From assembly GCA_022570795.1 (NCBI GenBank), contig JAKUDP010000007.1, forward strand, positions 1,612,001 through 1,676,000: a stretch of 64,000 bases of DNA. Reading direction: 5' to 3'. How positions within the stretch are numbered: position 1 is the first letter of the stretch; each line of letters starts with the position of its first letter. This document shows positions 20,810-31,357 of this stretch, one piece after another. A program made the position numbers and the translations under genes. Origin of the DNA: Sphaerulina vaccinii (taxonomy: Eukaryota > Ascomycota > Dothideomycetes > Mycosphaerellales > Mycosphaerellaceae). The notes below the pieces were generated by a model. It did no database searches. It worked only from the letters and a program-made list of their open reading frames with translations, and was not told where the DNA came from.

Positions 20810-21779
20810 CTATACCTCGAAATGCGCAAATTTGCGCGCGTTGATCGTGATGGTCCACCCAGTCTCCGATAATGCGTGTGGTATGGGCTTATCGTGGTCG
20901 GCTACAGGAATCGCAGCAATGATGGCTCGTATCGCATTGGACAATTGACGCAGGGCCTTGCAGGACTGCTCACTGTTTCCGTATCGTGGAGCTCCGGGCT
21001 TGGTATTGTCATTCGGATCCACTAACCACACATGTCAGCTTGCGAAGAACTACCCGAGAGTGGATGCTGACTCTTGTGCTCGTATGGTTTGCGAGGTAGC
21101 TTGCTTACTGATGGAGCAAGCACCTGCGTATCTATTCGTTGAACGATTCCGAGACTGAATGGAGGCTGCTGCTGGCCCAACCTGCTCTTCTGCATGCAAA
21201 TCAAGTAGTGTTCCAGGAAGGGCAGAACTCTGCTGTATTGTTTCGGTGTAGGAGGCTTGTTCGTTTGGGGATTCACGTGCCAGTGTTGATAGATGGTTGC
21301 CAGTCGTCCACTGTGTGGGTCTGAAGAGTGCGCGACCGGGTATTTGTTATCGTCTTTTAGCTGTGTAGGGAGGGTTTTCCCTTGACTGCGGATATCTCCT
21401 GTACGTTTCGCCAGGCTCGCATAGTCACCATCGATCATGGAAAGGATGTTCTCCTTGTCCATATGAAACAGGACCTGTGTCGTTTCTGCCAAAGTGTTTT
21501 GGGTCATGCCGTTTCGATATGTCGCCGATCGAGCCAACTCGGTATCTTGACTATCAATGGACAGCACAACTTTGGCCTGAGATGGTATCAGTACAATTCA
21601 ATCTATGTATATGACTTGATGACGATTACCAGGTGAACATACAGTCCCTGATTGACTGCATTTCGTAAACGCTCACGCCATATGTGCGAGATGTGACGAT
21701 TTGCCGTTGTCGGTGCTGCAACAAGATTGGATTGTTGAGCTGGGTAAGCGGGCAGCGCTGGGAAGTGTTGACTACTCAT
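20810..21779 (-). CDS. Hypothetical protein, three exons
   Basis: Exons 21779-21630, 21576-21072 and 21021-20810 encode 288 residues from the ATG at 21779; an upstream TTG frame extension is not used. Introns are 53 and 50 bases with phases 0 and 1. The first acceptor is CTCAG, and the second intron has a CTGAC branch and a TTAG acceptor. The N-terminus is Ala/Pro-rich; residues 30-150 are mixed helix and strand. A PKQYSRVLPFLEHYLICMQK segment is strongly helical. No domain or targeting signal is recognised. It is the first gene of the minus-strand run ending at 10.4 kb. Confidence 0.65.
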
Positions 21780-22416
21780 CTTTGGTGTTGAAAGCAATCG
21801 GTAAGGACTGGAAGGACTGCATATATAATCGCCTATGCAGAAGAGCTACCCCAGTGACCGCCTCGAGGTATATGCAGGAGCCCATATTGGGCGAGAATGA
21901 AGCCTGTACTTTGGTGTAACACTTCCTCTCTCTCGCTACAACACTTTTCCTCGTTTAAGTGCAATCTAAGATATGAATGTCAGCTAGAAAGGAAAGCCAA
22001 TCAGTCTGTAAAAATCAGCATCAAAAGCATTCGAGCAGCACAAGATCGTTCTCACCATCTTTCGGACGTATGTTACACGAGACTTCCAACGCCCCACTTG
22101 TATGCATCGACCAGACGACTCGATGCCGCAATCATGTTGCCTTCACACCACGTGCCAGCTGCTCACGTCTGATGAGCAGTATCATGCTTTGCCGTGACAT
22201 ACCACATCCTGATGGGCATCATTTGTGTCAGTAAACGCTATAGTATGATGAATGCAGCCTGGGAGCAAACATCAGCGTACTCAAAAGCGAAGCATTCCTC
22301 TCCTCTTCTCTTCTCTTTCAACCTACTCCCCATCCCACACACCAGCAACCTCACATCAGCGACCTGCTCTCCACATATCAGCATCTTGCTCTTCACACTT
22401 ACTCATTTCAACAACT

Positions 22417-22869
22417 ATGTCTTCGTCATCTCCACCCAAGACTCCTTCCACCAGCCCTACCCTTCGCCAATGGCTTGCCGACGATGACGAAAGACTCCAG
22501 AAGAAGTTCGACTCTGCTGAGCGGAAGATGAAGCCGATGCCTGGCTCTCCAACACCAGCTCCAGCTCTCATGAAGGGAAAGAAGAAGCCCGCATCAAGCC
22601 CTCCCACCAAACAACCAGCCAAGGCACACAAGACTACAGCAGCTAGCACTGCCTCCTCCACACAGCAGCCTTCTCTTCACACCACACCTCAACCATCTCC
22701 ACCCAAGACTCCTACCACCAGCCCTATTGATCGCCATTGGCTTGCCGACCGCCACGAACGACGTCAAGAGATGCTCGCCTCTGCTGAGCGGAAGATGAAG
22801 CCGATGCCTGGCTCTCCAACACCAGCTCCCGAGAAAGGGAAGGGAAAGAAGAAGCCTGCTGCCAGCTGA
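22417..22869 (+). CDS. Small Pro/Lys/Ser-rich protein with an internal duplication
   Basis: 150 residues from the ATG at 22417; an upstream extension uses a non-ATG codon. The protein has two halves, each with SPPKTPxTSP, a WLAD helix, then SAERKMKPMPGSPTPAP and a Lys-rich tail. The halves are 89 codons apart. Composition is strongly disordered and basic, without a signal peptide. The pyrimidine-rich leader just before the ATG is typical of well-expressed fungal genes. The function is unknown. The short length and low complexity leave some doubt that it is translated, but the in-frame duplication supports it. Confidence 0.6.
   Translation: MSSSSPPKTPSTSPTLRQWLADDDERLQKKFDSAERKMKPMPGSPTPAPALMKGKKKPASSPPTKQPAKAHKTTAASTASSTQQPSLHTTPQPSPPKTPTTSPIDRHWLADRHERRQEMLASAERKMKPMPGSPTPAPEKGKGKKKPAAS
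22512..22562 (+). repeat. 51-bp perfect direct repeat, copy 1
   Basis: Identical to 22779-22829, offset by 267 bases (89 codons) within the small Pro/Lys-rich gene. Identity is higher here than in the flanking duplicated sequence. Confidence 0.9.
22779..22829 (+). repeat. 51-bp perfect direct repeat, copy 2
   Basis: Second copy of the 22512-22562 segment, in the same reading frame. Confidence 0.9.
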
Positions 22870-23013
22870 TGCGCGATACGTGGTCGGTGATCGTCTTCGA
22901 TAAGCAAGCTATGGGCGAACTTTGTGGAATTGCTGTGCTGCTTCTTCCGTCTAGTGCTACATGTCAGAGATACTTATACATTCAATGTCTCCAGAACTGT
23001 AGTCCCTGCCCCT

Positions 23014-23397
23014 CTACGCGCCCTCGGCGGGAGGTTGTGTTGCGAATTTCTCGTCGTAGCCAAACCGCTTCTTCAGCTTGTCTTTCAGGTTGAGCTGCTC
23101 CACTAACAATCTCTGATACCGATCAATATCACTCTCGCCCGGCTTCGCCTGCTCATTGCCTGAGGCGGTGCCCTTCTTCGGAGAAGCGTCCTTCTGGGAC
23201 GTTCCAATCGCTGACATCTGCTGTGGTGGCTGAAGGGGCATGACTGTAGGACCTGGCGCCAGCGTGTTCGGCTTCTCCTTTTTCTTCAGCTTCCCACTTA
23301 TAGCCTGCAATTGTCTTTGGTACTCATCGACACCGCTGTCGCCCGGCTTCGCTTGCTCGTTGCCTGAATCGGTGTCTTTTGCCGGAGAAACGCCCTC
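23014..23397 (-). other. In-frame extension beyond the TAG of the 829-residue gene
   Basis: The frame stays open for 127 codons to a stop at 23014. It contains a second copy of the block QQMSAxGTS followed by NEQAKPG and a YQR motif, and a basic helical end (LKDKLKKRFGYDEKF). At the residue equal to the TAG, the second copy has Gln (CAG). This supports a recent CAG-to-TAG change in the first copy. Confidence 0.65.
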
Positions 23398-25937
23398 CTA
23401 GGACGTTCCGTTCGCTGACATCTGCTGCGGAGGCTGAGTAGGCCCATTATGCTGTGGCGGCTGAGGTGTTGTGCTCGTAGGCCTAGGAGCAAGCCCTTGA
23501 ATCGGCCGAGGCGGTGCAGCGGCGTAGCCATTGACAGGAGTCTGAGGATTGCTCGGGTAGCTGACAGGCGTGGCTCTACCTGAACCTGGCTGCTGTTGCT
23601 GAGGAGCTGAGTATATTGGTCGTTGTGCGCCCGTCTGCTGCAGCGGAAAGTTAGTCTTCGCAGGAGATGCATTGCGATTGTAAGCCTGTTGATTCGTATT
23701 GTTGGCCGGGAAGCCGCCTGCGTTCTGCGTGCGTGCATATGTCTGGTTCTGCAGTGGCGTTGCTTGATATTGCGGAGCGTAACTGCTGTAACCTGAGGTG
23801 GACTGCTGCGGCAGATTTCGCTGACCATAGTATTGCTGGTTAACTGTGTTGCCATAGCCCGGCTGTGGTGCGCCTGGTCGCGTATATTGCTGTGGCTGAG
23901 TGCCATAAGACGGCCTTGCAGTAGGAGCAGTGCCATATGTCGAGGGATTGCTTTGCTGTCTCTGGAATGTTGGCGTTGAGACTGATGGCGTTCTTCCAAC
24001 GTTAAACGAAGGGCCGTATCTGGTATGTGCTAGTGCTCCAATGGCTGGTGTTCCTTGTGGAGTGTGGTTGTAGCGCTGTGTCGCCGTTGATGAAGTCGGT
24101 CGAGCAAGGTTGGCAATGCTGTTGGCAGTCGCCATAGCTGCGAGCTTCGCCTGTCGTGCGACTTGGTCTTCTTCCATGGCCCCTTTAACATCTTGCACCT
24201 CGTAAGGTATGAGTGCCTTGACACCTAGATCTGCCATTTGATCGCCGTCAAGCTTGGCGATTGCGTATGGTGGCAGCTTCAGCAACAGGTATGCTAACTC
24301 GCGACGAAGAGTGTGGTACGTTGCCGTCTCCTGGTCGGAGGGTTCGTCAGGTTTGCCGTTGTGTGGTGCGGCTGCGAGGCCTGGGCTGATTGGAGTACGT
24401 GTTGCTGTAGTCGAAGAATGTAACGAAGCATTGCGGATGCGTTGATGCGAAGCCAGGGTTTCCAGGAGTTCGGACACTTCTCGCAGCACTTGCTCGACGT
24501 CCGTTTTATCAACCTTTCGCTCAGCAGGCGGCTCAGCCTCATTCTTCTCGAACTTGTCGAGATCTTCCAGAACCTGGCTGAATCCGTCCTCGTCCAGCTC
24601 GGCTGCAGTATCCCAGCTTGGTAGTTGAGTCTGCGCAGTCTCGTCCAGCAGGGCAGGGTCGATTGCGAAAGCTCCATTGTAGCGCTTCTCGCCAACCTTT
24701 TGCCACCAGACCATATTCTTGAGCTCTTCAGGCACAATCGCATTCGAGCTATCCCTAGCAGGAGCAAAACTTGAGTACGCTTTGCGGAAAAGAGCCTCCT
24801 CCTGTCTCTTCAAGGACTCCAGAGAGGGTTCTGAGGTATGTATGCGAGCTGTGCCGTCACTGGAGCTGAGCGCTCGACCGCGCTGTTTCCGCCGTTCTCT
24901 CGTGGAGGTCGCTGTGAGATCATCAAAACCGCCATAGTCAAGCCATGTCGATGTTGACAATGGCTGCACAGTGTAGCCACCACGCTTATTGCGCTGTACC
25001 GGGTCCTTGAACTCCCAAGTTATCGTCTGATCTCGGGTCGCTGCATGCTTGTGTGCCTTTGGTGGCTGTAGTGTGGCAAGACTGTAAGGCGGCGCGAATG
25101 CCTGCTCGAAGGTCGGTCCTTTCTTGGTCTCATCGACGAACGCAGAGGTCATCTTCGTTGCAGATATGCCATTTGGCAGACTCATCTCTTCCACCGGCAG
25201 TTCGGACTTGATCAGAGGCGTACTGCGATCAGAGCCATGCTGGTGAGATGAGAACAGTTGCTTTGGCGTAGGCGCATTGCCAAACAGAGTAAGCACTGTC
25301 CCATCCTGTGCGCTGCCTGCAGATGTCTTGCCTGCACCATCTATAGTCTCGCTCTCCTCCCTCTTCAGCTGATGCTTGCTTGACCCATCGTAGCGACTTT
25401 CCCTTTCTACAATCTGCTGTACCAGCGTAGACAGTGACTGGATCTTGTTGATCTGCTTCAACTCTTCGACAGCAGGTCGCCCGCCAAGCGCTGCCCTTTG
25501 TGTTGCCTTCGCTCTTATGGCAGTAACGAGTTCGTCGGTGATAGTGGTGGCATCCTTGCGCAAGTCCTGGAGAGAAGTGTAACTTGAACTGCCTAGCTTC
25601 TTTGCTATGCTGGACTGATCGCTCGCTGGTTCAGAGAGTCTGGCCTTCTTTTTCGATGGCTCGGTGTGAACAATGGCATGCTGTAGGAACGACGGTTCGG
25701 TGTCATGTCTGTCTGTCATCAGTGAAGACCCATAGTATATGGCTTGGCTTGCTTGTACCCTGTCAGAAGTTCCAGAATATCCTTTTGTATGCGCTTCACC
25801 CGTGGTGCTGTCTCATCCGAAGTGAGCACCTCATCGTCGCGCTTCCGCTTACTCGTGTTCAGGTCGGCGGTGATCGTGTTGTCGGCGGTGTTGGTGGGTG
25901 TATGCGCGACAGCATCGCCATTCGCGAGAGTGGTCAT
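23398..25937 (-). CDS. Nuclear-type low-complexity protein, probably truncated by a TAG
   Basis: Exons 25937-25759 and 25708-23398 encode 829 residues; the 50-base intron joins at phase 2 and gives ILELLTGHDTEPSF across the junction. The N-terminus has a KRKR-type nuclear signal. The middle has a conserved-looking block, EALFRKAYSSFAP followed by NMVWWQKVGEKRYNG, and an acidic helix. The C-terminal 270 residues are Gln/Pro/Tyr-rich, prion-like. I suspect a chromatin or transcription-associated regulator but do not recognise the family. The TAG stop at 23400-23398 is followed by 127 more in-frame codons that repeat the final motif, so the normal protein was likely longer. It is divergent from the gene at 26300. 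Confidence 0.7.
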
Positions 25938-26299
25938 GATGTGAGCGCGTCGAATGCTTGAGAGAAGACCCGGGGTCGCGTCTGGTGAGGCTTTCTTCCT
26001 TGAACAGGACGTCTCTCAGTCGCAACTCCAGCCCACTTTCCGTCGCGCAATGCTGCTCCTTAGCTCTATCAGTCTCGTCCTCCAGAAAATGCGCCAGATA
26101 GTCCAGTATCGTGAAGGTGTTGTTGCGAGCTAACGACTTCTTTGCGGACAAGTTGACCGTTGGCTCCTTGCGGGAAGTCAAGATTGAGTTTAGGCGGCAA
26201 AAGTAGAAGGACGCTCGGGACAAGCTCGCTCTGAACGCGACTTCGAGAAAACAGCTTCCACCTCTCTCATCTTTACTATCAGCACTTCCCAATTGATGC
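25938..26299. promoter_or_regulatory. Divergent intergenic region
   Basis: The 362 bases separate two genes transcribed away from each other, so both promoters must lie here or overlap the 5' exons. No specific operator can be named. Confidence 0.5.
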
Positions 26300-29200
26300 A
26301 TGCCACATGGACGACTGACGCCGCTCGGCAAGCAGCTGCGATGTGTGCTTGCCAATTTCACGACAACTTCGATTGCGACGACAGCACCACGAAATGCTCT
26401 CACACGACCTGAGCTCTATTCCCGGAGACTCGACAATGGCCCTGTTCCTGCTGGACATGTCTCGACCAGGACGATAGCGACAGCAACAGCTTCCGCTGCG
26501 ATTGAAGCAGATGAGCTACACGACTTAAATTCTACTCCAGCAGACCCAAGAAGGACCTCCGCAAGAGCTTTGCGCACGCGAACACGAATAGACCATGTTG
26601 GAGATGCTCTGAGGCTTACTGGAAAGGGCCATTTGCAGCTCAGACGTCCATCACATAGGCTCAATCTGACTTATGTTGATCCCAAGACGCAGGCTGGCGT
26701 CAGCTATGCTGTCTGTAGAAGAAGGCAGCGGAGACAGAAACATGGGATGCATGCTGGTATACTTTCTCTTCAGAGCATACTGGGCCGTTACATGACAGGA
26801 GACTTCATCGACAAAGATCTCTTGTCGGCGGACTGGCAGGAGACAGACACTCTTCCGGTAGAAGAAACCGAGTTCCTGCGGTCGAAAGGATATGCCATCG
26901 AAGACGTCGTAGCGTGGGCAGACCTCGCTAGTGAAGAAGACTCCTTCGAAGCTGCACAGAAGCTGGCCACACGAAATGCGGCCAATGGAGTTCTTGCCAC
27001 CCCATTGTTCATCTACCTCAGTCTGCTCAGGCGACCCGATATAACTGGAAAAGCGCTTCGCGTGTTGTTAGAATGTGCGCGCACCATTTTCGCCGAGAGA
27101 GCGGAGCTTTTAGCGGATCCTGGAATAGACGATCAGCCCCGATTCCTAGCTGTTGTCCGGCTATTACGCCATGCGCGACGAGTCTGGCCTGCTTCTATGC
27201 TGGAAATCGTACAGCTTGTGCTTCAGGATCCTCAAGAGCACGATCGAGGGGTAACCTGCGAACAACTATCTCTCAAGTCGCACCAGCTGAATAAGCTCAT
27301 GAGTCTGGTGTCGATATCGACGAACGAGCAAGCCTTCAAGAATGGTGACCATCAAGAAGCCGCATTGATTCCAATCTTGCGGTACATGTCTGAACATGAG
27401 CCCTCATTACACATCAATCGACAAGGCTACCGAGCTGTGATTCGAATTCAGCTTGCACAGCGCAAGACTTCTGACGAGCAACAATGGGCTGAATTGAAAG
27501 CGCTTTCGTGGCCTCCATGGAAGGAGGATCGTACTGGTATGGATGCGCTCATCACGAAAGAAGTCCATGGCATGTCTCGAGCGAGTCAGACGCTGATGCG
27601 TATGCGAGAGGCTGGGTATCGGCCGCTCAGCTGGGAACAATTGGCTCAAGTCCATGCTGGCTGGGACATTGACGGCACTCCGACCATACAGAACAGAGTA
27701 CGACTTGATGAGCCCGGGCTGCGGCTGTCAGGGTCAAGGGATTTGCTGGATCATAACCTCGAATCTTCGCGATGGGCTGCTCGCATTACAAGCACACGCA
27801 CAATACAAGAGGCTTGGGCGTGCTATCTTGCATGGGAAGACAAACACTTGCCACCCGATCAGGGCGTGTTTCTGGCCATAGCTATCAAGCTGCGCGAAGA
27901 GCAGAGACGACCTCACATCGAGCGCAGGCGCGCGTCACAGGCAGCGCAGCAAAAGGCTTGGCCATTGTTTCCTGGAGATGTGAGAGAGCTTTCGCCATTG
28001 CCGCCTTCCACACATCTCGAGACATACACTCGGACGCGGCCGCCCAACCTGGAAGACTTCTATGAAGACCTAAAAGGTAGAAACATGCCGCTCCTTGGTC
28101 ACGCCTTGGCTTTCTTCATTCGCCACGCTCGCACGTCGCCATTTGGCTTGACAATACTCCGTGATAGCGCAGAACGATACCCTGGAATTAACGACATACT
28201 CTCGCTTGTTCGAACGCCAGAATTAGCGAGAGTGCCTCTGGTTGTGTATACCGCTGCAGTTGAGCTGTTCGCGCGCTTCGGTGAAGTGCCTTGGGACATG
28301 GGAATCCCCCGTTTTGCACCTGATGACGATACCGGCGACTTCATCGACAAGAATCATGAACTGAATCAGAGAAGCGGCGTCATCCATGCTATTCGGCTGC
28401 TACAACTACGCCCAGAAGCCCACGTACACATGTGGAATGCTGTACACCAAGGACTAACACGAGAACCCAACATAAGCCGGCTTCTCAGAGTTCCTACCAG
28501 GCAACGCAAGGATGAGGACGATACTGACCAGAGGGCAAGTGGAACATACGAAGAACTCCGGCGCTGTGAAGGCGCTTTCCAGGCATATCGCTTGTCACGC
28601 TACGTGCGCGGTCTTCAAGCTCGAAATCGAGTGCCTCTTAACCTCTCGATGTTCTACAGCTTCTGTATTGTCACGGAGTACAGAATGACTGCAACTTGGA
28701 TGGTCTTGCAGGCCGCTGAAGCAAATGCTCACCCTCTGCACCCGCCAAAAGACTCCGATGCCTTCGACAGATTGGTCAGTACTGCCAAAAGTATCTACAG
28801 AGATGGAAGTGACCTCGACGTACGCACAGCCCCACGCCAACTCTTTGACCAGCTCGTGGGCGTTGACGTCAAGACAGCAACTAGTGGAGCCTATCTGCCA
28901 CGTCTTCTGACTGTTCCTAGTCCAGCTGTACTTCACGTCTACATTCGCACCCAAGGCTGGCTTTCTCGATATCAGAGTCTGCTGGAATTAGTACAGTTCA
29001 TGCGTGAGTATCGCGCAGAACTTCTCGAGCGCAGGAGACAGGACAGGAATGGAGATGGGATGATGCGAAGAGCTGTTGTAGCTTTGCGCGTCTTTCTTGA
29101 GAGAAGCTGGCTGCCTCGCCCAGAGCCTGGAGTCGGTTATGGAGTTATGAACGATGGCAGCGCTATTGCTGATACGAGGAGGAGGCTGAAAGCTCTTCGA

Positions 29201-29392
29201 GATCCAGCGAATGAAGAGCGTATCAAGTCTATCAGAGCCATCGTCGAAGAGGTGGAAGAGTGGGGAGGCTGGCCAAGTGATGAGGAAGTCGAACAGTATG
29301 CTGCTGATAAGAGGTTTCGGCCTTTCAGAGAGCATGAGATAAAGAGGAAGCAGAGAGCCGAGAAGTATGCGCCGATAGCAACAACGCCGTAG
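26300..29392 (+). CDS. Large helical protein, probably mitochondrial (PPR-like)
   Basis: An intronless frame of 1030 residues from ATG at 26300. The first 60 residues are rich in Arg, Ser, Thr and Ala with almost no acidic residues, as in a mitochondrial presequence. The rest consists of paired amphipathic helices of about 35-40 residues (for example TPLFIYLSLLRRPDITGKAL), as in degenerate fungal PPR proteins that act in mitochondrial RNA maturation or translation. I cannot assign a named family. The C-terminus is Arg/Glu-rich and helical. Codon use and the uninterrupted frame make it a solid gene; the function is inferred from architecture only. Confidence 0.75.
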   Translation: MPHGRLTPLGKQLRCVLANFTTTSIATTAPRNALTRPELYSRRLDNGPVPAGHVSTRTIATATASAAIEADELHDLNSTPADPRRTSARALRTRTRIDHVGDALRLTGKGHLQLRRPSHRLNLTYVDPKTQAGVSYAVCRRRQRRQKHGMHAGILSLQSILGRYMTGDFIDKDLLSADWQETDTLPVEETEFLRSKGYAIEDVVAWADLASEEDSFEAAQKLATRNAANGVLATPLFIYLSLLRRPDITGKALRVLLECARTIFAERAELLADPGIDDQPRFLAVVRLLRHARRVWPASMLEIVQLVLQDPQEHDRGVTCEQLSLKSHQLNKLMSLVSISTNEQAFKNGDHQEAALIPILRYMSEHEPSLHINRQGYRAVIRIQLAQRKTSDEQQWAELKALSWPPWKEDRTGMDALITKEVHGMSRASQTLMRMREAGYRPLSWEQLAQVHAGWDIDGTPTIQNRVRLDEPGLRLSGSRDLLDHNLESSRWAARITSTRTIQEAWACYLAWEDKHLPPDQGVFLAIAIKLREEQRRPHIERRRASQAAQQKAWPLFPGDVRELSPLPPSTHLETYTRTRPPNLEDFYEDLKGRNMPLLGHALAFFIRHARTSPFGLTILRDSAERYPGINDILSLVRTPELARVPLVVYTAAVELFARFGEVPWDMGIPRFAPDDDTGDFIDKNHELNQRSGVIHAIRLLQLRPEAHVHMWNAVHQGLTREPNISRLLRVPTRQRKDEDDTDQRASGTYEELRRCEGAFQAYRLSRYVRGLQARNRVPLNLSMFYSFCIVTEYRMTATWMVLQAAEANAHPLHPPKDSDAFDRLVSTAKSIYRDGSDLDVRTAPRQLFDQLVGVDVKTATSGAYLPRLLTVPSPAVLHVYIRTQGWLSRYQSLLELVQFMREYRAELLERRRQDRNGDGMMRRAVVALRVFLERSWLPRPEPGVGYGVMNDGSAIADTRRRLKALRDPANEERIKSIRAIVEEVEEWGGWPSDEEVEQYAADKRFRPFREHEIKRKQRAEKYAPIATTP

Positions 29393-29833
29393 GACCGCAA
29401 CAAAACACAAGTAAAGCGCAGAACAATAATTCGGCAATGAACAGCAAAACTATCGTCCTCTTGCTTCGCCTATGTCAGCGACACACTAGACAGGTTTACC
29501 ATTAACCTGCCTGTGTATGTTAGCTCGCCACCTTGTCTAGCATCAGCTATGCTGACGACTTACAGACTCGGCCAAAGTTAGTGGTTAGGACGACTGTTGA
29601 GATAATGGATGACTGGGTCGTATATGAAGACTCATATAGCAGTCTAGGGTTGAAGGAGATATGCTGAAGGCTTGGTACAGTGGCAGAACATTTGATCATG
29701 ACTTCGCTGCTTAGATTGGGGTATATCGACAAAGCTCTCACAACAAATTTAAGACCCACACCAATCAACTAATCCCACACCCCCACTTCCACCTAGTCTT
29801 CATCACTCTCCTCCCCTCACCTCTCCTACCCCG
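29393..29833. other. Intergenic, convergent 3' regions
   Basis: No gene is seen. The stretch holds the 3' ends of two converging genes and is pyrimidine-rich near 29770-29830. Confidence 0.6.
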
Positions 29834-30337
29834 TCACTCCGCCGCAGCAGGCGCAGCATTCTCCTTATTATTCTCCTCCTCCAGCTTCGCCTGCGCCTCC
29901 TGTACCTTCTTCAACTTAGCATCCAATTTCTTCCTCTTCTCCTCCTCCCTCTCAGCCTTCTTCGCCATTGCCTTGCTATTCGCATTAACTTGCTTATCCT
30001 TTAGGATAGCCGGACTAGACTTCACCGACGTGAAAGCAGTCTTGATACCCATTTTCAGCTCGATACAAGAAGTTTTGATGTGAGATTTGGAAGACTTGTA
30101 ATCTGTACGTGCGCGTTCGGCATTTTTCTTCGCGCGGTAGGCGGCTTCGGCTTTTTGAGCGCGTTGATAGGCTGTTAGGGATTTTTCGCGTTCGCTCGTT
30201 AGGAGGAGTTCGGTTGCTGAGGGGGCTGGTGGGAGGGGCTTTGCTGCTGCTGCTGCTTCGCCTTCGGCAGCTTCTTCGCCTTCTTTGGCGGGGCGTTTCT
30301 TTTTGAGGAGTTGGCTTGGGCTTCTGAGTAGACCCAT
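29834..30337 (-). CDS. Lys/Ala/Glu-rich coiled-coil protein
   Basis: 167 residues from ATG at 30337, ending ENNKENAAPAAAE. The N-terminus is basic (LLKKKRP). A central helix (about 50-85) and a long C-terminal charged coiled coil (about 120-155, KKLDAKLKKVQEAQAKLEEE-like) dominate. No domain is recognised. Coding-like sequence in the same frame extends upstream (FQRPPTFVEQIQEQQRIQQ) for about 50 codons without an ATG. A splice acceptor TTCCACAG near 30435 suggests an upstream exon that I could not place, so the true N-terminus may be longer. Confidence 0.6.
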   Translation of the reverse strand: MGLLRSPSQLLKKKRPAKEGEEAAEGEAAAAAKPLPPAPSATELLLTSEREKSLTAYQRAQKAEAAYRAKKNAERARTDYKSSKSHIKTSCIELKMGIKTAFTSVKSSPAILKDKQVNANSKAMAKKAEREEEKRKKLDAKLKKVQEAQAKLEEENNKENAAPAAAE

Positions 30338-31357
30338 GATGAGATCTTGACCTTGTTGTTCTTGCTGAATTCGCTGCTGTTCTTGAATCTGTTCGACGAA
30401 TGTTGGAGGTCGCTGGAAGTGTGGGACAGACGCTGTGGAACGGGAGAACGCGAATGGAGAAATGGTGAAGATGGATCACGCTTTGTCGTTGATAGATGCC
30501 CGACGTGATGACAACGAATAGTCAGATTGGGCTGCTGGCCAACTTATGCCTTAGTTTCAACAGTCATCTGCCTGGCAATATCAGGTTTTTGAATCACATC
30601 TCGCTCCGTGAGGGCCGAAATGAGTCACTGCTATTTGTGCATTCGGAGGAGGAGCAGAAGAAGTGATGTTCAGCTGATGGTCATTTCGTTGCCTGAAGCA
30701 TGGTTGTTGATGAAGGTGAAGCTGGGGTAGAACTTGGTTTCTGCTGATCCTGGTCGATAGCATGAGTGTTAACCTTAGGCAACGAACATGTGTTCGTGAC
30801 TTCGCCTCGAATTAACATATCCGCCGGAGTCCAGACACGCGCTCAGCAAGGTAATGCAATGTTTTGCTTGTGTAGATCTGTCTGTGCTGCTAAGGCCTAG
30901 CCCTGCTGAAGTCAGCCAGCCAGCCACTGCGCCAAGCCCCAGTGTTCACTGAAGACGTAGTGTCTTGATCTCGAAGTGCTACCGATGGTCATTCTCCTGT
31001 ATGGGTAGATCAGGCGCGTCGATATGTACTATCCAAGCGATTATGTCTTCAGCAGATTCCGCAGTCTTCAGAATACCGTTCGAGATGGCCCCTGGCCGAG
31101 GCTCTTGTGAGCCAGGTCCATGGTAGACGAGTAGTAGGCCATTGACGAGCGTTTCTGGTGCTCAACCATATCTTCTTGTGTGGTGGTAATGGAGAAGGAG
31201 GAAGGGTGTGTCAAGTCAATAGTGGATCTCGTCGGTAGCCGGCAGCGCTAAACTCTATCATGATCCCTGCATCGCGACTTCTTCGTTCAAGAAAGTTGTG
31301 TGAGCTTGACATTATTCAAAGACAATCTTCAACACCACATCACAACAATCACACTTG
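30338..31357. other. Intergenic region before the RRP6-like gene
   Basis: Its left end (to about 30440) is probably coding for the minus-strand neighbour. The rest shows no gene and must hold two divergent promoters. Confidence 0.5.

Noticed and set aside
30109..30306. Leu/Arg-rich plus-strand frame
   Set aside because: Shadow of the Lys/Ala/Glu-rich minus-strand gene.
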